This document shows, in pieces, positions 1-7,635 of a stretch of DNA of 14,376 nt. The notes under the pieces were generated by a model that saw nothing but the letters and a program-made list of their open reading frames with translations, had not been told where the DNA came from and did no database searches. The DNA is from Acholeplasmataceae bacterium (lineage in GTDB: Bacteria; Bacillota_I; Bacilli_A; Acholeplasmatales; Acholeplasmataceae). The translations under genes and the position numbers were made by a program. The DNA is taken from contig JALNWO010000027.1 of the NCBI GenBank assembly GCA_023230825.1, positions 1 to 14,376 of the forward strand, in the 5' to 3' direction. Each line of letters opens with the position of its first letter. Within the stretch, counting starts at the first letter, position 1.

Positions 1-1
1 T

Positions 2-217
2 CAAGGTTTTCTCTTTTTAGCAAAACGTTATTTTGAAACTGCTGGTTCACACATCCCAATTATTCCTGTCTATTATCATCAAGAAAATAAACGAATTATG
101 ATTGGTGAGGCCAAAACAATCGCTGATTATCCTGGTTTAACAACCGAACAAATTACTGAGAGATTCAAACAAGATTTAAACGATTTAGGAGTCAAACTTG
201 GAGCAAAAAAAGATTAA
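2..217 (+). CDS. Probable 1-acyl-glycerol-3-phosphate acyltransferase (PlsC-like), C-terminal part
   Basis: Only the last 71 codons are present, open from the left edge and ending in TAA at 215-217. The visible part contains AKRYFETAGSHIPIIPVYY followed by IMIGEAKTI. This resembles the late part of PlsC-type lysophospholipid acyltransferases, where a helix is followed by a 'G-x-P-I-(I/V)-P-V' strand and then a short 'x-x-I-G-x-P/A' strand near the end. Family members acylate lysophosphatidic acid to phosphatidic acid at the membrane. The catalytic HX4D motif would lie upstream, outside the window, so the call rests on the C-terminal pattern alone. The end is charged (KLGAKKD). No T-rich terminator follows; the efp promoter begins 6 bases after the stop. 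Confidence 0.5.
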   Translation, partial: QGFLFLAKRYFETAGSHIPIIPVYYHQENKRIMIGEAKTIADYPGLTTEQITERFKQDLNDLGVKLGAKKD

Positions 218-223
218 GAAAAG

Positions 224-252
224 TTGTTATCTAAGAGCTTTTCATGTATAAT
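224..252 (+). promoter_or_regulatory. Promoter of efp
   Basis: TTGTTA at 224-229 and a perfect TATAAT at 247-252 are separated by 17 bases, a textbook housekeeping sigma factor layout. Transcription would start near 259, giving a leader of about 26 bases. AGGAG at 271-275 sits 9 bases before the ATG at 285. Confidence 0.8.
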
Positions 253-284
253 ATAAACGGCTAAAAAGACAGGAGTGACGCTTT

Positions 285-848
285 ATGGTAAGTACAAATG
301 AATTTAAAACAGGAATGACCATTGCTTTTGAAGGCAATATATATCAAATTATTGAGTTTTTACACGTTAAACCGGGTAAAGGGAGTGCCTTTGTTCGTTC
401 TAAATTAAGAAATCTTCGAACAGGTGCTGTGATCGATCATACATTTAATGCTGGTACAAAAGTAGAACGAGCTCAAATTGATAAAGTTGGAATGCAATAC
501 TTATACGCAAACGGTGAACAGCATGTTTTCATGAATAGTGAAACCTACGAGCAAATTGAAATTAATGCTGCTCAAATTGAGCATGAGCTACAATTTATTT
601 ATGAAGGCATGATGGTAGAAGTTAACTTTTACAATCATGAAGAAATTTTAGGCTTAAGTATTCCCGAAAAAGTTGCGCTAGAAGTAATTGAAACAGTCCC
701 CGGTGTTCGTGGTGACACGAAAACCAACGCCTTGAAGGATGCGATCGTTCAAACAGGACTTTTAGTGAAAGTACCTTTATTTATTGAACAAGGTGAGAAA
801 ATCATTGTCAATACAAATGATGGCTTATACGTTTCTCGAGAAAAGTAA
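285..848 (+). CDS. efp: Translation elongation factor P
   Basis: EF-P binds ribosomes stalled on consecutive prolines and speeds peptide bond formation. The 187-residue length is typical of the family. Three beta domains are expected: a KOW-like N-terminal domain (about 1-62), an OB-like middle domain (about 66-127) and a C-terminal OB domain (about 130-187) with the signature [15 protein letters not shown]. The loop that reaches the peptidyl-tRNA reads [10 protein letters not shown], placing Lys32 at the tip. In Bacillus EF-P this position is Lys32 and is modified; whether it is modified here is unknown, and no modifying enzyme is visible in the window. The gene has its own promoter, a good ribosome binding site (AGGAG, 9-base spacing) and a strong terminator, so it is probably transcribed alone. 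Confidence 0.97.
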   Translation: MVSTNEFKTGMTIAFEGNIYQIIEFLHVKPGKGSAFVRSKLRNLRTGAVIDHTFNAGTKVERAQIDKVGMQYLYANGEQHVFMNSETYEQIEINAAQIEHELQFIYEGMMVEVNFYNHEEILGLSIPEKVALEVIETVPGVRGDTKTNALKDAIVQTGLLVKVPLFIEQGEKIIVNTNDGLYVSREK

Positions 849-849
849 T

Positions 850-875
850 GAGGATGACTTCATCCTCTTTTTTTT
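850..875 (+). terminator. Rho-independent terminator of efp
   Basis: GAGGATG at 850-856 pairs perfectly with CATCCTC at 861-867 around the loop ACTT. Eight T residues follow at 868-875. The hairpin begins just after the efp stop codon. Confidence 0.93.
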
Positions 876-895
876 GTAAGAGAATTTCTAAATTA

Positions 896-926
896 TTGGC
901 ATAATAAAACGAAAATATGCTATAAT
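896..926 (+). promoter_or_regulatory. Extended -10 promoter of rluB
   Basis: TATAAT at 921-926 is preceded by TG one base upstream (TGCTATAAT, 918-926), an extended -10 element. TTGGCA at 896-901 is a possible -35, but its spacer is 19 bases, longer than ideal, so the extended -10 probably carries the activity. Transcription would start near 933, only about 10 bases before the rluB start at 943. Confidence 0.72.
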
Positions 927-932
927 GTGGAC

Positions 933-938
933 GGTGAT
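933..938 (+). promoter_or_regulatory. Ribosome binding site that sets the rluB start
   Basis: GGTGAT matches the distal part of the extended Shine-Dalgarno sequence AAGGAGGTGATC, so a gap of only 4 bases to the GTG at 943 is acceptable. The same GGTGAT element appears before der, the 999-residue gene and the minus-strand protease. It supports GTG 943 over the in-frame ATG at 925. Confidence 0.6.
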
Positions 939-942
939 AAAG

Positions 943-1677
943 GTGGAAAGATTACAAAAAGTATTGGCTCAAGCAAACATCGCTTCAAGAAGAAAAGCGG
1001 AAGAAATGATTTTAGCTGGACGCGTTAAAGTGAACGGTGAAGTTATTACGACGCTTGGTTATAAAGTAAGCGAGAAAGATACTATTGCTGTCGATAATCA
1101 ACCAATCACTAAAGCCCAGTTAAAATATTTTTTATTAAATAAGCCAACTGGCTATTTATCAACTGTAACTGATGATAAAGGAAGACGAACAGTTATTGAT
1201 CTTTTAGACGAAGAACACCAAGACACGAGACTTTATCCAGTTGGTCGTTTGGATTATGATACAGCGGGCTTGTTACTCCTCACAAATGATGGAGAGCTGA
1301 CAAAAAGACTCACCCACCCAGCATATGAAATCGAAAAAGAATATTTGGTCCGTGTCGACGGCATTGTGATTCGGAGAAAAATTAATGAACTTAGAAATGG
1401 CGTTAAAATTGTCCCTGGAGGGTTTGTCAAACCAAAAGAAGTTCGCTTGATTGAGTTACATAAAGCACATCAGTCCACATTGTTATCAATTACATTAACT
1501 GAAGGTAAAAACAAACAAGTTAGAAAAATGATTGAAAGTATTGGCTTTAAAGTTAAAAACCTAACAAGAATTCGTTATGATGAGTTAACTTTAGATGGCG
1601 TTGAACGCGGAACTTATCGAAGTTTGAAAATTCATGAAATTAAACGCTTATACGGACATACGAAACAGAAGAAATAA
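943..1677 (+). CDS. rluB: 23S rRNA pseudouridine synthase, RluB/RsuA family
   Basis: Family members convert a specific uridine in rRNA to pseudouridine; the Bacillus member in this gene position acts on 23S rRNA. An N-terminal S4 RNA-binding domain (about residues 2-48, ERLQKVLAQANIASRRKAEE) precedes the catalytic domain. The catalytic motif is GRLDYDTAGLLLLTNDG at 101-117, with Asp104 as nucleophile. Later KNKQVRKM is the conserved C-terminal motif. I start at GTG 943, which gives MERLQKVLAQ, the usual family N-terminus, and 244 residues. An ATG at 925 is in frame but lies inside the TATAAT box, so it cannot be in the mRNA made from that promoter. The basic tail ends GHTKQKK. No terminator separates it from cmk, so some read-through is likely. 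Target-site assignment (RluB rather than RsuA) is inferred from similarity and neighbours. Confidence 0.9.
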   Translation: MERLQKVLAQANIASRRKAEEMILAGRVKVNGEVITTLGYKVSEKDTIAVDNQPITKAQLKYFLLNKPTGYLSTVTDDKGRRTVIDLLDEEHQDTRLYPVGRLDYDTAGLLLLTNDGELTKRLTHPAYEIEKEYLVRVDGIVIRRKINELRNGVKIVPGGFVKPKEVRLIELHKAHQSTLLSITLTEGKNKQVRKMIESIGFKVKNLTRIRYDELTLDGVERGTYRSLKIHEIKRLYGHTKQKK

Positions 1678-1708
1678 CGATTGTCCGCTATTCAATCCTC
1701 AAAAACTA

Positions 1709-1717
1709 TGATATAAT
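1709..1717 (+). promoter_or_regulatory. Extended -10 promoter of the cmk operon
   Basis: TGATATAAT at 1709-1717 is a perfect extended -10 (TGnTATAAT). No convincing -35 lies 16-18 bases upstream. The predicted start near 1724 leaves a leader of about 16 bases, with GGAGGG at 1729-1734, 5 bases before the ATG at 1740. Confidence 0.68.
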
Positions 1718-1739
1718 AAAGAATGTATGGAGGGACCCT

Positions 1740-2408
1740 ATGTCCGGATTTAAATTAGCTATTGATGGACCTGCAGGTTCGGGAAAAAGCACAATCAGCA
1801 GCCAAATTGCTAAAAAACTGAATTGGATCCATATCGACACCGGTGCGATGTATCGAGCCGTCACCCTCAAAGCCATTGAGTTAGGGGTCGATTTGGAAGA
1901 CGAAAAAGCGTATCAGTTTTTAGAATCCGTTAAGGTCCACTATCAAGCAAATAAAATATATTTAGATGACCGCGATGTAACAGAGGACATCCGTTCAGAT
2001 GCCGTTACGCAAAATGTTTCTTTAGTTTCTAGTTTTCCATACGTCAGGCAAAAACTAGTTCAGCTTCAAAAACAGGCTGCGCTCGAAGGAAACATTGTTA
2101 TGGATGGTCGTGATATTGGAACTGTCGTGATCCCTCACGCAGATGTGAAAATCTTTTTAACGGCAACATTAGAAGAACGTGCAAAAAGAAGGCAAAAAGA
2201 AAATGCACAAAAGGGAAAGACGAGTCAATTAGAAAAAGTCATTAAAGATTTATCGGTTCGCGATCAAAAAGATTCAACGCGAAAAGAATCACCGCTCATT
2301 ATGGCTGAAGACGCCATTATTATAGATACTTCATACTTAACCATTGAAGAAGTGGTTGATAAAATTATAGAGGTCACACGCAAAAAGGAGAGAAATCATG
2401 GAGATTAA
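1740..2408 (+). CDS. cmk: Cytidylate kinase
   Basis: Phosphorylates CMP and dCMP to the diphosphates with ATP, recycling pyrimidine nucleotides for RNA, DNA and CDP-linked lipid synthesis. The 222-residue length fits bacterial Cmk. The P-loop is GPAGSGKST at residues 10-18. DTGAMYRA at 33-40 is the Cmk NMP-binding signature, MDGRDIGTVV near residue 121 is the second conserved block, and RDQKDSTR is the late lid/arginine region. The start is set by GGAGGG at 1729-1734. Its 3' end overlaps the next gene by 11 bases, and the S1 protein's ribosome binding site lies inside cmk, so the two are probably translationally coupled. Adjacency to an S1-domain gene and der is a long-standing conserved arrangement. 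Confidence 0.96.
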   Translation: MSGFKLAIDGPAGSGKSTISSQIAKKLNWIHIDTGAMYRAVTLKAIELGVDLEDEKAYQFLESVKVHYQANKIYLDDRDVTEDIRSDAVTQNVSLVSSFPYVRQKLVQLQKQAALEGNIVMDGRDIGTVVIPHADVKIFLTATLEERAKRRQKENAQKGKTSQLEKVIKDLSVRDQKDSTRKESPLIMAEDAIIIDTSYLTIEEVVDKIIEVTRKKERNHGD

Positions 2409-3798
2409 GACATTAAAGGTAGGACAAATTGTAGAAGGAACAGTAATTAAAGTGGAAGAAAACACCATTTATTTAGACGTGCAAGATTATACAGAAGGTA
2501 AAATTCACTTAGATAATTTTGATAAACCTGCTCCCGATACATTTTTTGGTCTCGTCAAAGAAGGACAAAAAATTAGAGCTAGAGTACAAAAAAAGACGGA
2601 TGAGCCTGCACAAATCCTTTTATCAAGATTGCCCCTACTAATTGAAGAAAAGTTTGATGAGTTGGTTCAACTGGTTGACTCCGGTGAAACAGTGAAAGCC
2701 AAAGTCACCAAAATTTTAGAAAAAGGAATTATTTTAAACTATTCAGGTCATGAAATCTTTTTACCATACAGTTTATTAGATTTTGAGTTAATTAACCAAA
2801 AAGATCAATTAAAAGGTAAAACACTAGAAGTTCAAATTATTGAGGCGACAAGAAAAGGACGCTCTAAACGTATTGTTGGTTCGAGAAAAGTTGTTTTTGA
2901 AAGAGAACGACAAAAAGCATATGAAGAACGTTTAGAATTAAGACAAGAAGAACTTGATCAAATTCAAACGGGTGATGTCGTTAAAGGAACGATTGATAAG
3001 ATCGAACGCCACGCCGCAACCGTTCGTTTTGAACATGTCGTTGGTTTATTACGGATTTCTCAAGTGAGTCACCACCGGATTGACCAAATAGAAGATGTTT
3101 TAACTATGGGTCAAGAAGTTGAAGTAAAAGTGATTAAAAAAGAAGGAAATCGTTTAGACTTATCGATTAAAGCCTTACAACCAACACCATACGAAACCTT
3201 TTATGAAGCTCATAAAGTGGGCGATACAGTAACAGGCGTTGCTGTTCAAAAACTCCCCTTTGGAATTATTGTTGAAGTTGACCGTGATGTTCGCGGTTTA
3301 TTACATCGTAATGAATTTTCTTGGAATCCAAACGACAACTTTGACTCCTACGTTAAAATTGGTGATGAATTAACATTAACGATTATTCAAATGGATGCTA
3401 AAAAAGAACGGATTTCTTTATCGAAAAAAGCGTTAGAAGATAATCCTTGGAAAAACTTCACCGGTCGCCGTGGTGATGTTGTTGAAGCGAAAGTAACTGA
3501 GATTCACCGTGAAGGATTAACGGTTGAAGTTCAAGGCGCAACCGGCCAAATTCACATTTCTGAATTATCGAATGAACACATTGGGAAAGTCGAAGATTAC
3601 TTTGCTGTTGGTGATACTGTTAAAGCTGTTATTACCGATGCAAAACGTGACCAATGGGAACTTAAACTATCGATTAAAAGAGTTTTAATGCAAGAAGAAC
3701 GGGCTCAATATGAACAATACCTAGAAGACGAACAAGACCAAGAAGGAACAACGATTGGTGATTTGTTCGAAGAGGATTTAACAAAACAGGGTGATTAA
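2398..3798 (+). CDS. rpsA: S1-domain RNA-binding protein, ribosomal protein S1 homologue
   Basis: S1 domains are OB folds that bind single-stranded RNA. I count five in 466 residues: about 7-77, 95-165, 190-260, 273-345 and 358-430. Domains 3-5 are the most typical, each with a 'G-x-V-x-(G/A)-x-V' start, a 'G-(L/Q)-(L/I)-H/R-I-S' centre and an 'R-x-x-L-S-(I/K)-K' end. Domains 1 and 2 are divergent, as in the ribosome-binding N-terminal part of Escherichia coli S1. The C-terminus is acidic ([10 protein letters not shown]... DLFEEDL). The Bacillus homologue next to cmk (YpfD) is shorter, with four domains as I recall, so the count here is intermediate. AAGGAG at 2385-2390 gives 7-base spacing. 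Whether it is a true ribosomal protein or a translation accessory factor is unresolved, and the gene symbol reflects homology only. Confidence 0.88.
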   Translation: MEIKTLKVGQIVEGTVIKVEENTIYLDVQDYTEGKIHLDNFDKPAPDTFFGLVKEGQKIRARVQKKTDEPAQILLSRLPLLIEEKFDELVQLVDSGETVKAKVTKILEKGIILNYSGHEIFLPYSLLDFELINQKDQLKGKTLEVQIIEATRKGRSKRIVGSRKVVFERERQKAYEERLELRQEELDQIQTGDVVKGTIDKIERHAATVRFEHVVGLLRISQVSHHRIDQIEDVLTMGQEVEVKVIKKEGNRLDLSIKALQPTPYETFYEAHKVGDTVTGVAVQKLPFGIIVEVDRDVRGLLHRNEFSWNPNDNFDSYVKIGDELTLTIIQMDAKKERISLSKKALEDNPWKNFTGRRGDVVEAKVTEIHREGLTVEVQGATGQIHISELSNEHIGKVEDYFAVGDTVKAVITDAKRDQWELKLSIKRVLMQEERAQYEQYLEDEQDQEGTTIGDLFEEDLTKQGD

Positions 3799-3800
3799 AT

Positions 3801-5105
3801 ATGCCTTTTAAAGTCGCAATCGTTGGGCGACCAAACGTAGGTAAATCGAGTTTATTCAACCGTATTGTCGGAGAAAGAATCGCAATTACTGATGACCAAC
3901 CTGGCGTGACTCGAGATCGTATTTATGCTAAAGCCCAATGGTTAACGAAAAACTTTAGTGTCATTGATACAGGGGGCATCGACATTGGCGATGCGCCTTT
4001 TTTACAGCAAATTAGGGCGCAAGCTCAAATCGCAATGGATGAAGCAGATGTCATCATTTTTGTTGTTGATGGAAAAAGTGGTTTAACTGATAGTGATTAT
4101 TATATTGCGAAAATACTATATGAAACCGATAGACCTGTTTTACTGGCTGTGAATAAAATTGATGATGTGAACCAAATGGCAAACATTTATGAATTTTATG
4201 CATTGGGTTTTAATGATCCAATTGCCGTTTCAGCGCACCACAGTATTGGTGTGGGAGATCTTTTAGATCAAGTCCTTTCACATATGACTGAAGCAGAAAT
4301 TGTCTACCCAGAAAATGTGATTAAATTGTGTATTGTGGGGCGACCTAATGTTGGCAAATCATCGCTTACTAATGCGATTTTAGGCGAGGAGAGAGTCATC
4401 GTTTCTGATATCTCTGGAACAACAAGAGACGCCATCGACACCCGCTTTCGTAAAGACCGTCAAGACTATGTTGTCATCGATACTGCAGGGATTAAAAAAC
4501 GCGGAAAAATTTATGAGGATACCGATAAATACAGTGTCCTTCGAGCACTATCAGCTTTAGAACGAAGTGACGTTGCTTTATTAATGATTGATGGTGAGAC
4601 CGGAGTCATTGAGCAAGATAAACATGTGGGTGGTTACATTGTCGATCAATACAAAGCCGTTGTCATTGTTGTTAATAAATGGGATTTAGTTGAAAAAGAT
4701 GAACGAACAATGGCGAAAACAGAAAAAAGATTGCGTGATGAATTTAAGTTTATTGATTACGCCGAAATTGTTTTTATTTCAGCAAAAGAAAAACAACGGA
4801 TTCACACTATTTTCCCTGCCATCCTAAGGGCATATGAAAACTATAGTAAACAAATGCCGACACGCATTTTAAATGAGTTACTTGTTGATTCAGTGGCGAT
4901 GAATCCACCTTCTATTTTTAACCAAGGTAAAGCTCAGTTTCATTACGCCACTCAAATTGGCATTAAGCCCCCGACATTTGTCTTTTTTGTCAATAATCCG
5001 GACTATGTCCATTTCTCGTATGAAAGATATTTACACAACCAGTTTCGTAGCGCCATTGACTTTACAGGAACACCACTTAAATTTATCTTAAGAAAGAAGG
5101 TTTAA
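3801..5105 (+). CDS. der: Ribosome assembly GTPase Der (EngA)
   Basis: Der is a tandem-GTPase that binds the maturing 50S subunit. GTPase domain 1 shows GRPNVGKSS (9-17), DTGG (56-59) and NKID (118-121). Domain 2 shows GRPNVGKSS (180-188), DTAG (227-230) and NKWD (292-295). The C-terminal KH-like domain (about 350-434) contains [19 protein letters not shown] and ends LKFILRKKV, the usual Der ending. The 434-residue length is standard. It begins 2 bases after the S1 protein stop, with GGTGATT at the end of that gene acting as ribosome binding site. The pairing with an S1 protein and gpsA is conserved in Bacillota. Confidence 0.98.
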   Translation: MPFKVAIVGRPNVGKSSLFNRIVGERIAITDDQPGVTRDRIYAKAQWLTKNFSVIDTGGIDIGDAPFLQQIRAQAQIAMDEADVIIFVVDGKSGLTDSDYYIAKILYETDRPVLLAVNKIDDVNQMANIYEFYALGFNDPIAVSAHHSIGVGDLLDQVLSHMTEAEIVYPENVIKLCIVGRPNVGKSSLTNAILGEERVIVSDISGTTRDAIDTRFRKDRQDYVVIDTAGIKKRGKIYEDTDKYSVLRALSALERSDVALLMIDGETGVIEQDKHVGGYIVDQYKAVVIVVNKWDLVEKDERTMAKTEKRLRDEFKFIDYAEIVFISAKEKQRIHTIFPAILRAYENYSKQMPTRILNELLVDSVAMNPPSIFNQGKAQFHYATQIGIKPPTFVFFVNNPDYVHFSYERYLHNQFRSAIDFTGTPLKFILRKKV

Positions 5106-5106
5106 T

Positions 5107-6105
5107 ATGCGTATTTCAGTCATCGGTGGCGGTGCATGGGGCACCACATTGGCTCAAGTTTTAATCGATAACCAACACGATGTTTTGGTTTATGATATTA
5201 AAGAAACAAACATTCAAGCGATTAATCAAAAACGCCATCCATTTTTTGACACGGTTTTACCGAATCAAATTAAAGGAACGACGGATTTAGAAGAAGCCAT
5301 CGCTTTTTCTCATTATTATCTTTTATCTGTTCCGACAAAAGCGATGCGTATAGTGTTACAATCGATGAATGCCCGCCTAAAAGAACCGTCTGTCTTTATT
5401 AATGTTTCAAAAGGCATTGAACCAGACACATTAAAGCGTGTCAGTGAAATTGTTCAAGAGGAAATCAATCCTGAATTTTATCAAGGTTTTGTAGCATTAA
5501 CAGGTCCTTCACACGCCGAAGAAGTCATTTTACGTCATATCACATTACTTGTTGCAGCGAGTCTTGATCATAAACTTGCAGTTGAAGTACAACAGCTTTT
5601 TTCAAACGAAGATTACTTGCGAGTCTACACTTCTTCAGACTTAGCAGGATGTGAAGTTGGCGGTGCCGTTAAAAACGCGATAGCAGTCGTTTCAGGAGCG
5701 TGTACGGGCTTGGGTTTAGGTGAGAATGCCCGCGCTGCGGTTATTACTAGAGGTATTATTGAAATCATTCGTGTGGTAGAGATTATGGGTGGGCAAAGAG
5801 AAACAGCTTTTGGACTCACTGGGATTGGTGACTTAATTGTTACAGCATCATCACTCCATTCCCGCAATTTTCTAGCGGGCAAAGCAATTGGCGAAGGATT
5901 AAGTAAAGAACAAATTTATCATGAACAAAAACAAACAATTGAAGGGTTTAGAACAATCGAAGCGATGCATCATTTAGCTTTAAAACATAACGTTGAACTA
6001 CCGATGATTACGATGGCTTATGAAATCATTTTCAATGGTTTGCCCGTTGAACAAGGATTGAAACGTCTTCTTCAAAGAGACCTAAAACCGGAGAAAATTC
6101 ATTAA
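5107..6105 (+). CDS. gpsA: NAD(P)-dependent glycerol-3-phosphate dehydrogenase
   Basis: Reduces dihydroxyacetone phosphate to sn-glycerol-3-phosphate, the backbone for membrane phospholipids, in the cytosol. The Rossmann nucleotide-binding loop is GGGAWGTTLA at 7-16. NVSKGIE follows at about 99-105 with Lys102. GPSHAEEV is at 133-140, and AVKN has the catalytic Lys189. TGIGDL (238-243) and the substrate-binding SRN (252-254) complete the family pattern. The 332-residue length is normal. GAAGG at 5096-5100 gives 6-base spacing, and the start lies one base after the der stop codon, consistent with a shared transcript. No T-rich hairpin follows, so transcription may continue into hup. Confidence 0.97.
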   Translation: MRISVIGGGAWGTTLAQVLIDNQHDVLVYDIKETNIQAINQKRHPFFDTVLPNQIKGTTDLEEAIAFSHYYLLSVPTKAMRIVLQSMNARLKEPSVFINVSKGIEPDTLKRVSEIVQEEINPEFYQGFVALTGPSHAEEVILRHITLLVAASLDHKLAVEVQQLFSNEDYLRVYTSSDLAGCEVGGAVKNAIAVVSGACTGLGLGENARAAVITRGIIEIIRVVEIMGGQRETAFGLTGIGDLIVTASSLHSRNFLAGKAIGEGLSKEQIYHEQKQTIEGFRTIEAMHHLALKHNVELPMITMAYEIIFNGLPVEQGLKRLLQRDLKPEKIH

Positions 6106-6161
6106 AAATGCTTTATAAAGCCACTAAAACACCATAAAACTAAGAAAAACGTGACATTTAT

Positions 6162-6190
6162 TTGCATAAATTTTAAAAATTTGATAAAAT
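6162..6190 (+). promoter_or_regulatory. Promoter of the HU gene
   Basis: TTGCAT at 6162-6167 and TAAAAT at 6185-6190 are spaced by 17 bases, and TG at 6182-6183 makes the -10 an extended one (TGATAAAAT). The surrounding 6106-6217 gap is very AT-rich. It also holds a 12-base perfect palindrome, GCTTTATAAAGC, at 6110-6121, just after gpsA, with no assigned role. Confidence 0.75.
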
Positions 6191-6217
6191 AAAGACAATT
6201 TATATAGGAGGTAGCAC

Positions 6218-6493
6218 ATGAATAAAACAGAACTAATTGTGGTTATGGCACAAAAAGCGAATGTTACGCAAAAAGTTGCCGAAGATGTTTTAAAAGCTTT
6301 TACTGACACAGTTATGGAAACTTTATCACAAAGAGGAGAAAAAGTTGTTGTCACGGGTTTTGGAACCTTTGAAGTTAGAAATCGTGCGCAAAGAACAGGT
6401 AAAAATCCAAGAACTGGAGAATTGATTACTGTTCCCGCCCAAAAATCACCAGCATTTAAAGCCGGCAAACTATTAAAAGAAGCAGTAAAATAA
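6218..6493 (+). CDS. hup: DNA-binding protein HU
   Basis: HU is a small dimeric nucleoid protein that bends and wraps DNA. The 91 residues are the standard length. The N-terminal helices (MNKTELIVVMAQKANVTQK) are followed by the signature GFGTFEVRNRAQRTGKNP at about 47-64, which forms the saddle and DNA-embracing arm. The proline expected to intercalate lies in the KNP part, residue 64. The C-terminus PAFKAGKLLKEAVK is typical. A strong site, AGGAGGT at 6206-6212, sits 5 bases before ATG. A separate promoter and terminator suggest high independent expression, as expected for an abundant protein. Position after gpsA matches the Bacillota neighbourhood. Confidence 0.97.
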   Translation: MNKTELIVVMAQKANVTQKVAEDVLKAFTDTVMETLSQRGEKVVVTGFGTFEVRNRAQRTGKNPRTGELITVPAQKSPAFKAGKLLKEAVK

Positions 6494-6500
6494 TAAGAAT

Positions 6501-6529
6501 GACAACCTAAATTTTAGGTTGTCTTTTTT
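6501..6529 (+). terminator. Rho-independent terminator of hup
   Basis: GACAACCTAA at 6501-6510 pairs with TTAGGTTGTC at 6514-6523, followed by six T residues at 6524-6529. It starts 7 bases after the hup stop codon. Confidence 0.92.
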
Positions 6530-6589
6530 ATTTCGTCCTGTTCATATAAGTCTTTTAACCAAAAACTAACGTTTTTTTCCTTTTTGAGT

Positions 6590-6595
6590 TAAAAT
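6590..6595 (+). promoter_or_regulatory. Possible -10 box for the ankyrin gene
   Basis: TAAAAT at 6590-6595 is placed correctly for a short leader before 6617. No good -35 lies 16-18 bases upstream. A promoter is expected in this interval because a strong terminator precedes it. Confidence 0.4.
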
Positions 6596-6602
6596 GAAAG
6601 TG

Positions 6603-6611
6603 AAGGGGTGA
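6603..6611 (+). promoter_or_regulatory. Ribosome binding site that sets the ankyrin gene start
   Basis: AAGGGGTGA lies 5 bases before ATG 6617. The longer in-frame reading begins at GTG 6608, which is inside this element and so cannot be the start. Confidence 0.75.
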
Positions 6612-6616
6612 CAGGT

Positions 6617-7570
6617 ATGAGTGTTTTTAAACAAGCCGCGCAAAATAATCTCGATGCAGTCAAACTCAATATGACACATGTAGATATGGTAGATGACAAA
6701 CAAAAAAGTCTTCTACATCATGCTGTTGTCGGCAGTGCGATGGATGTCATTGAATACCTTTTAAACTTAGATGCAAATGTCAACTTAGTTGATCGGTATG
6801 GTGAGACACCATTGTTTGATTCTGCCAGAAAAGGAAAAGTTAAAATTGCGAAACGCCTCATTCAACAATTTGCTCAAATCAATGTGCCGAATCGGATGGG
6901 TGAACTCCCCATCCACTTAGCTGCCTTTAAGGGCGACATCGACATGATTAAACTGTTAGTTGAATCAGGCGCATACTTAAATAAAAAAACGGAAGATGAC
7001 CGCTTTCCAATCCATTACGCTGTTTTAGGAGGGCAGTACGAAGTCTTAGATTATCTTTTAAAAGAAAGCAAACAATCGTACTTCCTAAAAGATGATCATG
7101 GTAATACACTCCTCCATTATGGAACACGAACGAACAATGTTATTTTAATTGATAAATTGCTCCATCAAAATTTAAATCCAAATGCACTCAATGATCAATT
7201 TGAAACACCTATTTTCAACGCGGTTCGCTTTGGAAATACTGAAACTGTTCGTTTACTGCTCGCTCATGATGCCTTTATTGATATTAAAAACAGACGGTAT
7301 GAAACACCCGTCGATACGGCAGTCATTTATGATAAACTAGAAGTTCATGAATATTTGATGGAATATACCCAATCACCAAAATACGAACGATTGGCCAGTC
7401 GTCAAGCATTAACGATTGCAGTATTAAATCGTGATCATCCCCATTTACGTCAACTTATTTTAAAACGAACCCCACTTAAAAAAGACCGTTTAAATAAAAC
7501 AGCAATGGATTATGCTAAAGAATATCAAATGAACAGTTTGGTCAATTTACTCCAAGAACTTGAAAATTAA
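6617..7570 (+). CDS. Ankyrin-repeat protein, function unknown
   Basis: The 317-residue product is almost entirely ankyrin repeats, about eight or nine units of roughly 33 residues. Clear ones contain KSLLHHAVVGSAMDVIEYLL, GETPLFDSARKGKVKIAKRL, GELPIHLAAFKGDIDMIKLL, RFPIHYAVLGGQYEVLDYLL, GNTLLHYGTRTNNVILIDKL and FETPIFNAVRFGNTETVRLL. The first and last units are weaker and look like caps. The product has no signal peptide, membrane segment or other domain, so it is probably cytosolic. Ankyrin repeats mediate protein binding; the partner cannot be told from the sequence. It lies between two terminators and is probably a single-gene unit. Ankyrin proteins in host-associated bacteria can be effectors, but the absence of an export signal gives no support for that here. 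Confidence 0.9.
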   Translation: MSVFKQAAQNNLDAVKLNMTHVDMVDDKQKSLLHHAVVGSAMDVIEYLLNLDANVNLVDRYGETPLFDSARKGKVKIAKRLIQQFAQINVPNRMGELPIHLAAFKGDIDMIKLLVESGAYLNKKTEDDRFPIHYAVLGGQYEVLDYLLKESKQSYFLKDDHGNTLLHYGTRTNNVILIDKLLHQNLNPNALNDQFETPIFNAVRFGNTETVRLLLAHDAFIDIKNRRYETPVDTAVIYDKLEVHEYLMEYTQSPKYERLASRQALTIAVLNRDHPHLRQLILKRTPLKKDRLNKTAMDYAKEYQMNSLVNLLQELEN

Positions 7571-7580
7571 AGATGTAAAC

Positions 7581-7613
7581 AAAAAGGCTAAGGAAAAATC
7601 CTTAGCCTTTTTT
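7581..7613. terminator. Bidirectional terminator between convergent genes
   Basis: GGCTAAGGA at 7586-7594 pairs with TCCTTAGCC at 7599-7607 around an AAAA loop. Five A residues precede it and six T residues follow, so it can end transcription from the ankyrin gene on the plus strand and from the protease gene on the minus strand. Confidence 0.93.
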
Positions 7614-7635
7614 ATGTCGATCAAATTTAAAATGT

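Noticed and set aside
218..243. Possible hairpin GAAAAG...CTTTTC after the acyltransferase
   Set aside because: Six weak pairs around a long loop without a T tract. It also overlaps the efp -35 region, so a terminator call is not supported.
5625..5882. 85-residue minus-strand reading frame inside gpsA
   Set aside because: Its composition follows from the complementary strand of conserved gpsA codons; no ribosome binding site or family match.
6110..6121. Perfect 12-base palindrome GCTTTATAAAGC just after gpsA
   Set aside because: No T run follows and there is no loop, so it is not a terminator. It could be an operator, but a single AT-rich 12-mer occurs by chance too easily to call.
6124..6468. 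114-residue minus-strand reading frame over the hup gene
   Set aside because: It lies opposite the HU gene and its promoter, has no family resemblance, and is explained as a shadow of hup.
6541..6550. TATAAG-like sequence as a possible extra promoter for the ankyrin gene
   Set aside because: Its -35 position would fall in the hup terminator and no matching hexamer is present.
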